Assembly: GCF_013201935.1 (NCBI RefSeq)
Contig: NZ_CP053833.1
Location: forward strand, 1,736,001-1,800,000
Length of the DNA: 64,000 nt
From: Arcobacter cloacae
Lineage (GTDB): Bacteria; Campylobacterota; Campylobacteria; Campylobacterales; Arcobacteraceae
Direction of reading: 5' to 3'
A model generated the notes under the pieces. That model saw only the letters and a program-made list of their open reading frames with translations, had not been told where the DNA came from and did no database searches. Made by a program: the position numbers and the translations under genes. Positions 37,101 to 45,097 of the stretch are shown here, in pieces. Numbering within the stretch: position 1 is the first letter of the stretch; each line of letters begins with the position of its first letter.

Positions 37101-38780
37101 TCCTTGTAAATCTGTTTTTGAAGCTATTACATTTTCATCAAAAAATTTTAATAATTTAGAAAGTTCATAGGTCTTTTTTGCAACTTTTCTTTTAAGTTGA
37201 TAATTCCACAATAATAAAAAAATTATTGTTAAAATAATCAAAAACAAAATTTTAAGAATAAAATTCCAATCCAAAGTAGAATCTTTAGTTACTTTTTGCC
37301 AATCTTTTATAATTTTATTAAAATCTTCATTTTTATATTGAACTAAAACTTTTTCTATGATTCGTGAAAAAATTTCATAATCTTTTCTAATTGAAAAACC
37401 TAACTGCATAAAAGTATCAGTTTTTCCAACTATTTCTAAATTTGATAATCCAAATTGAGAAATATTATAAATAGCAACAGGTAAAGAACAAAGGGCAACA
37501 TCATAAAGCCCTGAAGAGACACCATCTAAAGCTATCGAAGCATTATCAACTTCAATATAATTAAAATTTGGAAATTGTTTATATATCTCATTTAAATAAA
37601 AATAATCTTTTATTACCACTATTTTTTTATCTTTTAACTGTTCAACTGAAATGATAAATTCTTCATTTTTATCTTTTTTTCCAACTACAACAATTGGACT
37701 TTTTATATCTAAGGCTTTTGTTATGTGAGTTGATTCAAACTCTTTTGCTTCCATATAATTTGTAAACATATCTATTTTGTTATCTTTTGCATACTCTAAA
37801 GTCTCTTGCCAAGAGTCTGTTTTGATAATGTCAAACTTAATTCCTAGTGTCTCTTCTATTGAAGTTAAATAAGTTGAAATAAACCCCACATAATTACCAT
37901 TTGAATCAAAAGATTCATAAGGCATATAGTTTGGATCTGCAGCAAATTTTATAATAGGATTATTTTGAAGCCACTCTTTTTCTTGATTTGTTAATTTTAA
38001 CTCTATCCAGTCTTCACTTGACCACTTTTTGTATATTTGATTAAACTCTTGAGGAGTAAGTTCATCCATAGCTTTTTGAATAATAGAATATAAAATTGGA
38101 TAATTTTTTGGTACACCTATTGTTAGCAAAGAAGGTACTCTTGTGGTATCAACTGAATCTATTTTTAGATTATTCAATAATTCAGTTGATAACTTATAAG
38201 TTACAACTGCTCTGTTTCCAATATAAGCATCTGCTAAACCTCTTGAAACTGCATCTAATGCTAAAGTAGTATTTTCAAAAGTTTTTATATCTATTTGAGG
38301 ATAGTTATTTTTTAAATCACTAATCGTTCCAACACCCTCTTCTAAAGCAACTGTTTTACCTTTTAAATCTTCTAAAGATTTAAAAGGTTTTTGCTCACTT
38401 TTTGAAACTATAACATGGGGAATTTGTAAATAAGGTTTTGAAAAAAAGAAAAATTCTTCTCTCTCTTTTTTAGGAGTTATATCTAAAATTAAATCTATCT
38501 TAGAATTTTTTGCTTTTTCATAAATATTATTCCAACTTGAAGATTCTATTTTTAATTTATTATCAAGTTTTTTATTTAACAATTCTACTAAAGAAAAGCC
38601 TATTCCTAAAGGTTCTTTATTATGATTAATAAAGTTTATAGGAGCCCAATTATCCATCGCTCCAACTATAATAATTTCTTTATTCTCAAGCCAATTTTTT
38701 TCTTCTAGGGTTAATTTTTGTTTAAAATCTGCAAGTAAAAAAATAGGTATCACAAACAAGTAAAATATAATTTTTTTCAA
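34161..38780 (-). CDS. BvgS-like hybrid sensor histidine kinase
   Basis: 1539 aa. Order: signal peptide/anchor (1-18), two periplasmic SBP_bac_3 (venus-flytrap) domains (about 25-250 and 265-500), membrane helix (about 507-527), two PAS domains (about 545-660 and 675-795), HisKA with [20 protein letters not shown], HATPase ([16 protein letters not shown]-type DTGIGL and [13 protein letters not shown]), two receivers ([31 protein letters not shown]) and a C-terminal HPt domain ([14 protein letters not shown] with phospho-His). A phosphorelay sensor for small ligands such as amino acids. Its output partner is probably the HD-GYP regulator encoded 14 bp upstream. Confidence 0.9.
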   Translation of the reverse strand: [1539 protein letters not shown]

Positions 38781-38794
38781 AATGAATCCTTTTT

Positions 38795-39892
38795 TTAATC
38801 TATATAATTACTAGCAATAACCTCAAACTCATTGTGAATTTCTAAAAATGCATCTACCATATCTGGATCAAAATGAGTACCTTTACCCTCTTTCATAATT
38901 TTTAAAGTTGTTTGTAAATCAAAACTATCCTTATAAATTCTTTTACTTCTTAAGGCATCATAAACATCTGCAATGCACATTAATCTAGCACTTATTGGTA
39001 TCTCATCACCTTTTAATCCTAAAGGATACCCTGAACCATCATATTTTTCTTGATGAGAATAGGCTATCTCTTTTGCTGTTTTTAAAAAATCAACTTCATA
39101 ACCTAACTCTTTTTCAGCGTGTTCAATAGCTTCTTTTCCTAAAGTTGTATGAGTCTTCATAATCTCAAACTCTTCAGGAGTCAGTTTTGCAGGTTTTAAT
39201 AAAATATGATCAGGTATTCCAATTTTTCCTATATCATGTAAAGGTGCTGATTTATATAAAGTATCTATCATTTCATCAGTAAGATAAGCTCTAAATTTTG
39301 GATGATTTTGTAATTTTTTAGCTAAGATTTTCACATAATTACTTGTTCTTTTGATGTGATTACCCGTTTCATTATCTCTTGTTTCTGCTAATGATGCCAT
39401 TGCAAAAATAGTTACATTTTGAATTGCAATTATATCTTTTGTTCTTTTTTCTATCTCTTTTTCTAAAAATTCATTTTTATCTCTTAGAAAATCAGAAATT
39501 GCCTTATTCTCCAATTGTGTTTTTACTCTTGATAATAAAATAGGAGGAGAAATAGGTTTAGTAATATAATCATTTGCTCCCAAATCAAAACCTAATTTTT
39601 CATCTTCTACGGAACTTTTTGCAGTCAAAAAAACAACAGGGATATTTTGTAATTTTTGATTTTCTTTGATTTTTTTTAAAACATCATAACCATTTAAAAC
39701 AGGCATCATAATATCAAGAAGAATTAAATCAGGAGTTACAGGAGTTTCATCTAAAAATTTTAGAGCTTTTTCTCCATTATTTGCTACTTTTATTGTATAT
39801 AAATCTTTTAGTAAATTAGTGACCAAAAAAAGATTGTCTGGTGTGTCATCTATTACTAAAATAACCTTTTTAGTAAGTTCATTTTGTTGCAT
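38795..39892 (-). CDS. Response regulator with HD-GYP phosphodiesterase output
   Basis: 365 aa. Receiver domain (1-125) with ILVIDDTPDN-like start (VILVIDDTPDNLFL), phospho-acceptor in LILLDIMMPVLNGYDV and conserved Lys in YITKPISPP; coiled linker; then HD-GYP (about 165-360) with SAPLHDIGKIGIPDHILLKP, HHT-type THTTLGKEAIEHA, YSHQEKYDGSGYPLGLKGDEIP and a late VYDALRS. The HD and GYP residues are intact, so it should degrade c-di-GMP when phosphorylated. Transcribed just before the BvgS-like kinase, which is its likely donor through the HPt domain. Confidence 0.93.
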   Translation of the reverse strand: MQQNELTKKVILVIDDTPDNLFLVTNLLKDLYTIKVANNGEKALKFLDETPVTPDLILLDIMMPVLNGYDVLKKIKENQKLQNIPVVFLTAKSSVEDEKLGFDLGANDYITKPISPPILLSRVKTQLENKAISDFLRDKNEFLEKEIEKRTKDIIAIQNVTIFAMASLAETRDNETGNHIKRTSNYVKILAKKLQNHPKFRAYLTDEMIDTLYKSAPLHDIGKIGIPDHILLKPAKLTPEEFEIMKTHTTLGKEAIEHAEKELGYEVDFLKTAKEIAYSHQEKYDGSGYPLGLKGDEIPISARLMCIADVYDALRSKRIYKDSFDLQTTLKIMKEGKGTHFDPDMVDAFLEIHNEFEVIASNYID

Positions 39893-39921
39893 TTTAATGC
39901 CTTAAATATTAGAAAAAGACA

Positions 39922-39954
39922 AAAGTTAAAAAATAATATCTTTTTTTTAACTTT
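39922..39954 (-). terminator. Probable terminator of the ankyrin gene
   Basis: AAAGTTAAAAAA and TTTTTTTTAACTTT can pair as a long A/T stem with a T-run on the minus transcript, located about 60 bp after the ankyrin gene stop. Confidence 0.45.
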
Positions 39955-40011
39955 ATCTAAAATAACCTTATAAATATAGTTTGTACAAGCTTTTATATTC
40001 AATTATAATTG

Positions 40012-40491
40012 TTATTTAAATAATCTTTTAAAAAAATTAAAAAACTTCGATAGATACAAATAAAGAGTAATTTTTGAATTATTTTCTATTTCACTAAAAA
40101 ATTTAACTATTTCATAATTTCCAAAAATAGCTGCAAACATCAAAGGAGTAGTTTTAAATCCATTGTTTTCATATATATTTGCACCTTTTTTTACCAAAAG
40201 TTCAGCAATTTTTTTATCTCCTTTAAAACAAACTCCACCCAAAGGAGTTTGTCCTTTAAAATTTTTTTTATCGATATTTGCACCATAATCAATCAAAAGT
40301 TTAGTTGTTTCAAAATTACCATTATATGCAGCTAACATCAAAAGAGTATTTCCTTTATTATCACACAAATCAACACTCATACCCGTATTTAGCATGACTC
40401 TTAAATCTTCTGTTTTTCCATATCTTGCACAATTAAATGCTATTTGTTCAAACTCTTCATATCTATTTAATTCATTTGTTTTAGTTTGCAC
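40012..40491 (-). CDS. Ankyrin-repeat protein
   Basis: 159 aa, cytoplasmic. Three or more ankyrin repeats from about residue 16 to 140, visible as DLCDNKGNTLLMLAAYNGNFETTKLL, DKKNFKGQTPLGGVCFKGDKKIAELL and YENNGFKTTPLMFAAIFGNYEIVKFF. The N-terminal repeat is degenerate. Ends in a basic tail (LSKFFNFFKRLFK). Small ankyrin proteins of this type in Campylobacterota sometimes accompany catalase (AnkB role) but the only katG here is 8 kb away. Function is protein-protein interaction; partner unknown. Confidence 0.88.
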   Translation of the reverse strand: MQTKTNELNRYEEFEQIAFNCARYGKTEDLRVMLNTGMSVDLCDNKGNTLLMLAAYNGNFETTKLLIDYGANIDKKNFKGQTPLGGVCFKGDKKIAELLVKKGANIYENNGFKTTPLMFAAIFGNYEIVKFFSEIENNSKITLYLYLSKFFNFFKRLFK

Positions 40492-40572
40492 TTTAAACTC
40501 CTAGCATTTTGTATTTTAAATAATAATATTTTTCTTATAAGAATTTTATTCTATTACTACAAAACTTAACCA

Positions 40573-43242
40573 CTACTTAATACTAGGACTTATACTTTTC
40601 CAATCTTCTCTTAATGTTTTATTTAGTGTAAACCTATCATTTGGATTTGCAATTTGCTCATATTCATAAGGAGTAACCACAACTAATCCACCTTTTAACA
40701 AACTTGTAAAAGTATTTGATTCTATTTTTGAACCACTAAAAATAGAGAATTTCATCTCAAAACCACTAATATCATAAAATTCTGAATTTTTTCGTATCAA
40801 TTTCACATATTTATCATAAATCAAACAATCAACAATAACTTTAGAACCATCATCACTTAAATCTATTTTACTTACTTTTCCTATTTGAACATTTTTATAA
40901 TAAACAGGAGCATCAACATTCACACTTGAAGCAGTTGCATCTTCTATTTTAAATACTGTCCCAAAATGTGATTTATCAAGAGATGGTTGATTTTCTACCC
41001 CTTGAAATCTTGTTTGATAGTTTGTACTTTCACTTTTTATAACTCCAATATTTACAGCCATAATAGTAGAACCTACATTTGATACTTCTTGTAAAGAGAT
41101 CTTTGGTTTTTTTAGATAATAAACTGTTCCCTCTTTTGCAAAAGAAGCAAAGTCGTCATAAATTAAAGCTTTTACTTCAACTTTTTGTTTTTCATTTAAT
41201 CTAACATTTGTAACTTTTCCTACATTTACACCTTTATATGTAAGCTGTGAAAAGTTTTCTTGAACACCTTCCACATCATCAAAAACAATAGTTATACTAT
41301 TTACAGAGTTTTTCATTTCATCTTCATTGGCAAAAATTTCATGTTGAGATGAAGGTGTAGATAAAGAGTTATCAAGATGAATAGAGCCTTCAATTAATGA
41401 AGTAAAATTATCCACTTCAAACAAAACTCCACTTAAACTAGCTTTTAAATTTACAACACCTTTTTTATAAAATTTACTTTTATTTGTGATATATTTTTTA
41501 AATTCATTGTAAATAAATAAGTTTACTTTTGAGTTTTTATCATCAAATTTTATATCTTTTACAAAACCTATCTCTTGATTTTTATATACAATTGCCATAT
41601 CAGGTTTTATTTCAAAATTATTGTTGAAATTTGCTTCAACTATAAAACCTGTGTTATAAACTCTTTTTAATTTTTCCACATCTTTAAATGAACTATATAG
41701 TTTAAACTCTTTTTTTGTTAATTTACTATTTTCTCTTTTTTCCCCAACTAAAGCTATTGCTCCATTTAATAAAGGTTCTATTCCACTAAAATTGATATTT
41801 AAATTTAAATTCTTTAATTCAACCAATTTTGAACTCATATCATAAAAAAGATTATGGTCATTTACCAAATCTTTATACTTTTCATCTATTAAAATAGTAA
41901 TTTTTACATTTTTAAAATCAGGTGTTAAAACATATTCATCAACTCTTCCTATCTCTATATTTTTATAATAAACCTTTGATTTATCACTAATTGAATTTAA
42001 GTTTTCACTTAATAATTCAATTTTTATGTTATTACTATTTTTAGTCAAATCTTTTTTATTAATAGCCATAAAGTTATTTGAAAATTCACCTTTTTTATAC
42101 TCTAAAGAGACAAAATTACCTTTTATTATGTTTCCTAAATTTTTAACTCCATCAAAAGAGATAGTAGGAACTTCAACAAAAAATTTTGTTCTATTTGTAA
42201 GTAAATACTTATACTCTTCGTACACATAGGCTTTTGTATTTAAAACATCTTTATTTAAAGCCACTTCTATTATTTTTCCTATTTCTACACCTTTAAAAAT
42301 AATAGGAGTATTTTGCTCAATTCCGTTTACATCTTTAAAATTTATGAAAAAATACTCTTTTTTCTTTAAATCATCTTTTTTTGCATAAATTTGAAAAACC
42401 TCATCTTTTTCTATTTTTGCATCATCTTTATTTGAGGTTAAAACAGTAATTCCTCCAACTAAAGCTGAATATAAAGACCCAAATTCAATATTTAATCCAC
42501 TAGCTCCATAATTTACTTTTAAAGCATCATTCATTACAAATTTTGAACTTTTATTTACTAAATAGTTAAATTTATCATAAATATAGGCACTTAAAAATAC
42601 TTTTTCATATCTAAACTCTTTTGATACAATTTCTCCTATTTGGTATTTATTATAAAATATTGGTGTTCCTATTTCTACATTATCCTTATCATTTGCAATT
42701 AATGAAATATAATAACCATCACTATCTAAATCATCATTTGGTTGAGTATCTAAACCTTCAAAATAGTCTTTATATCTTCCTTGATTATACTCATCTTGAC
42801 TTCTAAACTTTGGAGATAACTCTATTTTATGACCACTTATTAAAGTGCTAAGTCCTGATATTTTTGTTAGTGAGACAGTTGGTTTTTTTATCCAAAATTC
42901 AGAGCCCTCATTTGCCACATACCTTGCAACATCACTATTTACTAAAATATTTACTTTTACACTTTTTAAATCTTCATGCATAGATATTTTTGTAACTTTT
43001 CCAAGTTGTAAACCTTTATATTCTAAAGGTGTAACATTCTCTTTTAAACCTTCTGCACTTTTAAAAACAACAGTAATATTAGTACCTTTTTTAGTATAAG
43101 ATTCATAAGCAATCCAAGCTAAAACTCCTAATACTATCAAAGGCAGTACCCATACAAAAGATACTGATTTTTTATTCTCTATTTTTGGCTGATACACTAC
43201 TGTTTCTTTTAATTCTTCTTCTTTTATTAACTCTTTACTCAT
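40573..43242 (-). CDS. Seven-MCE-domain lipid transport protein (LetB/YebT/PqiB-like)
   Basis: About 889 aa. One N-terminal membrane helix (about 31-50), then seven MCE repeats. Each repeat is marked by the same turn: YKGLQLGKV, YNKYQIGEI, FKGVEIGKI, YKNIEIGRV, YKNQEIGFV, YKGVNVGKV and YKNVQIGKV. Seven matches E. coli LetB, which stacks into a tube across the periplasm to move phospholipids between membranes. Start: ATG at 43242, overlapping the stop of the PqiA-like gene upstream; a longer TTG frame at 43263 lacks support. The repeats differ considerably from each other. Works with the two PqiA-like proteins encoded upstream. Confidence 0.9.
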   Translation of the reverse strand: MSKELIKEEELKETVVYQPKIENKKSVSFVWVLPLIVLGVLAWIAYESYTKKGTNITVVFKSAEGLKENVTPLEYKGLQLGKVTKISMHEDLKSVKVNILVNSDVARYVANEGSEFWIKKPTVSLTKISGLSTLISGHKIELSPKFRSQDEYNQGRYKDYFEGLDTQPNDDLDSDGYYISLIANDKDNVEIGTPIFYNKYQIGEIVSKEFRYEKVFLSAYIYDKFNYLVNKSSKFVMNDALKVNYGASGLNIEFGSLYSALVGGITVLTSNKDDAKIEKDEVFQIYAKKDDLKKKEYFFINFKDVNGIEQNTPIIFKGVEIGKIIEVALNKDVLNTKAYVYEEYKYLLTNRTKFFVEVPTISFDGVKNLGNIIKGNFVSLEYKKGEFSNNFMAINKKDLTKNSNNIKIELLSENLNSISDKSKVYYKNIEIGRVDEYVLTPDFKNVKITILIDEKYKDLVNDHNLFYDMSSKLVELKNLNLNINFSGIEPLLNGAIALVGEKRENSKLTKKEFKLYSSFKDVEKLKRVYNTGFIVEANFNNNFEIKPDMAIVYKNQEIGFVKDIKFDDKNSKVNLFIYNEFKKYITNKSKFYKKGVVNLKASLSGVLFEVDNFTSLIEGSIHLDNSLSTPSSQHEIFANEDEMKNSVNSITIVFDDVEGVQENFSQLTYKGVNVGKVTNVRLNEKQKVEVKALIYDDFASFAKEGTVYYLKKPKISLQEVSNVGSTIMAVNIGVIKSESTNYQTRFQGVENQPSLDKSHFGTVFKIEDATASSVNVDAPVYYKNVQIGKVSKIDLSDDGSKVIVDCLIYDKYVKLIRKNSEFYDISGFEMKFSIFSGSKIESNTFTSLLKGGLVVVTPYEYEQIANPNDRFTLNKTLREDWKSISPSIK

Positions 43243-43816
43243 CCCAAATAATCCTTGTATCAAATCTATTAGCTGCTATTATTGTTAATATTACCATCAA
43301 AGCAAAAGAAGTTGCAGCAATTCCTCCTTTTATATTAAAAAGTTCATCAAGTTGTACAATTGAAGCTAATATAGCAACAACATAAATATCTATCATAGAC
43401 CATTTTCCAATGGCTTCTATAAATTTATAAATAGTAATTTTTCTTTTATTTTCCATTTTTACATTAATTTTTAAAGTAATAAATATAAAAAGTAATCCTA
43501 TTAATTTTATAATTGGAATAGCAACACTTGCAATAAAAATAACTAAAGCTATAAAATAACTCTCCATATCTAAAAAGCTAATAACACCTTCTATTATTGT
43601 ACTTTCTATATTCACTCCAAGTTTTGTAACTTCCATCATTGGATAAATCATAGCTGGAATATAAAGTAAAATTGCACAAAGTACTAAAGCTAGGGATATT
43701 TGTAAAGAGTCTTTTACTCTTCTTGTTACTTTATGTTTGCATCTTGTACATACAAAATCTTCATAATTCTCTTTCTCATAAACTTTATGACAATTTTTAC
43801 AAGAGATTAAAACCAT
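43235..43816 (-). CDS. PqiA/LetA-like half protein (second)
   Basis: 193 aa. Starts with a zinc ribbon, CKNCHKVY and CTRCKHKV (two CxxC pairs), followed by four membrane helices typical of a single PqiA domain (LVLCAILLYIPAMIYPMMEVTKLG is the conserved helix-loop). E. coli LetA/PqiA has two such domains fused in about 420 aa. Here the domains are separate proteins, this one being equivalent to the C-terminal half. It links the MCE tunnel to the inner membrane and may supply lipid. Adjacent to the first half (no gap) and overlapping the MCE gene start. Confidence 0.88.
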   Translation of the reverse strand: MVLISCKNCHKVYEKENYEDFVCTRCKHKVTRRVKDSLQISLALVLCAILLYIPAMIYPMMEVTKLGVNIESTIIEGVISFLDMESYFIALVIFIASVAIPIIKLIGLLFIFITLKINVKMENKRKITIYKFIEAIGKWSMIDIYVVAILASIVQLDELFNIKGGIAATSFALMVILTIIAANRFDTRIIWDE

Positions 43817-44413
43817 CTATTCTCCAAATACACTTTTACCCTCAAACTTTCTATTTGACATATAAAAACAAAAAACATAAGCTAACATCACATAAAATCC
43901 AATATCAAATTTAGTAGAACTAACCATTCCTATTAGTTTTATATAAGTTACAATAATACTTACTATAAAAACTTCCACAAATCCCCAATGTTTAAAAAAG
44001 TAAAAACTATCATGAAGTAGAGTTTTCGTAAAAAGTTTTATTTTTGTTTTTGCTTGAATAAAAGCAAAAATTATCACCAAAGAGTTAAAAATAGGAGCTA
44101 AAATAATAGTAAAAAAGACTAAAAATGCAACCAAAAAAAAGTTTTGTTCTAAAAGAATCAAAACAGTTCCAATAAGTGTAGCTTTTAATTGAGTGTCATT
44201 TATATTTAGTGAGATAATTGGATAAATATTTAAAATTCCAAACAATAAAATAGCAGAAATTGCATAATACAAAGAGTCTTTTGAGTGTCTTTTATGTACT
44301 TGTAATTTACTATTACATCGTGGACATCTTTGTGTAAGTTTTGATTTTAAATCTTTTTTTACAAATAACCCACAGCTATAACATTCAACTATAAAATTGA
44401 GATTTTTATGCAT
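43817..44413 (-). CDS. PqiA/LetA-like half protein (first)
   Basis: 198 aa. N-terminal zinc ribbon CYSCGLFVKK ... CPRCNSKLQ, then four membrane helices, including the PqiA signature AISAILLFGILNIYPIISLN. It corresponds to the N-terminal domain of LetA/PqiA and is directly followed by the second half gene. First gene of the three-gene lipid transport operon. RBS AGGATAAAA before the ATG. With its neighbour it likely assembles as a heterodimer in the inner membrane. Confidence 0.88.
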   Translation of the reverse strand: MHKNLNFIVECYSCGLFVKKDLKSKLTQRCPRCNSKLQVHKRHSKDSLYYAISAILLFGILNIYPIISLNINDTQLKATLIGTVLILLEQNFFLVAFLVFFTIILAPIFNSLVIIFAFIQAKTKIKLFTKTLLHDSFYFFKHWGFVEVFIVSIIVTYIKLIGMVSSTKFDIGFYVMLAYVFCFYMSNRKFEGKSVFGE

Positions 44414-44527
44414 TTTTATCCTATTTTTTAAAGGTGCAATTCTAACATAGTAATTTAAAATCTATTATATAGTATGATACAACTTGCAATTATGCAAATA
44501 ATAATATTTTTTCAAAGGTTAATAAAA

Positions 44528-44959
44528 ATGCAATTTACTATAACTCAAGGATTAGTAGGAACAAGACCTCCTGTTGTAAAACCAAGCCCAGAAGTTTTAA
44601 AATTCTTAGGTGAAGAAGGAATGAGAAAATTAGTTTCAGACCACTATGATTTATTAAGAGAAAGTAACATAAAAGGATTATTTCCACCAACAGATGAAGG
44701 ATTTGCTCTAGCAAAACAACACTCAGCTGATTTTTTTATTCAAATTTGTGGAGGACCTGATTATTTTAATCAAAACAGAGGAGCTCCAATGATGGCAGCA
44801 CGTCATCAACCATTTAGAATAACTCCTGAAGCTAGAAGAATTTGGCTTGAATCTTATATGATGGTTTTAAAACCTTTAGATATGCCTGATGATTTAAAAC
44901 AATCTTTTTGGAACTATCTTGATATCTTCTCAATTTGGATGATGAATACTCAAGAATAG
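44528..44959 (+). CDS. Truncated haemoglobin (2-on-2 globin)
   Basis: 143 aa from the ATG at 44528, which has AAAGGT upstream; a longer frame from 44474 lacks a ribosome site. The globin pattern is LGEEGMRKLVSDHYDLLRES early, then FFIQICGGPDYFNQNRG, and MMAARHQPFRITPEARRIWL, where the His is the expected proximal haem ligand. The -RHxPFxI- block is most like group II truncated globins. Likely roles are oxygen/nitric oxide handling in a microaerophile. Stands alone next to a haem-motif GGDEF-EAL gene, with a hairpin terminator between. Confidence 0.85.
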   Translation: MQFTITQGLVGTRPPVVKPSPEVLKFLGEEGMRKLVSDHYDLLRESNIKGLFPPTDEGFALAKQHSADFFIQICGGPDYFNQNRGAPMMAARHQPFRITPEARRIWLESYMMVLKPLDMPDDLKQSFWNYLDIFSIWMMNTQE

Positions 44960-44968
44960 AAATTTGAT

Positions 44969-44992
44969 GAAAATGGCTTAAACACCATTTTC
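44969..44992 (+). terminator. Hairpin after the globin gene
   Basis: GAAAATGG, eight-base loop, CCATTTTC, 10 bp after the stop codon. Confidence 0.6.
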
Positions 44993-45097
44993 TCAAATAA
45001 TAATTATTATCTACTCATTAAATCAATATTTCTTTATCTTTAATAATATTTTTTGGACTCTTGTTTTATAATCTTATAATTTCTTTTAGGATTCAAA

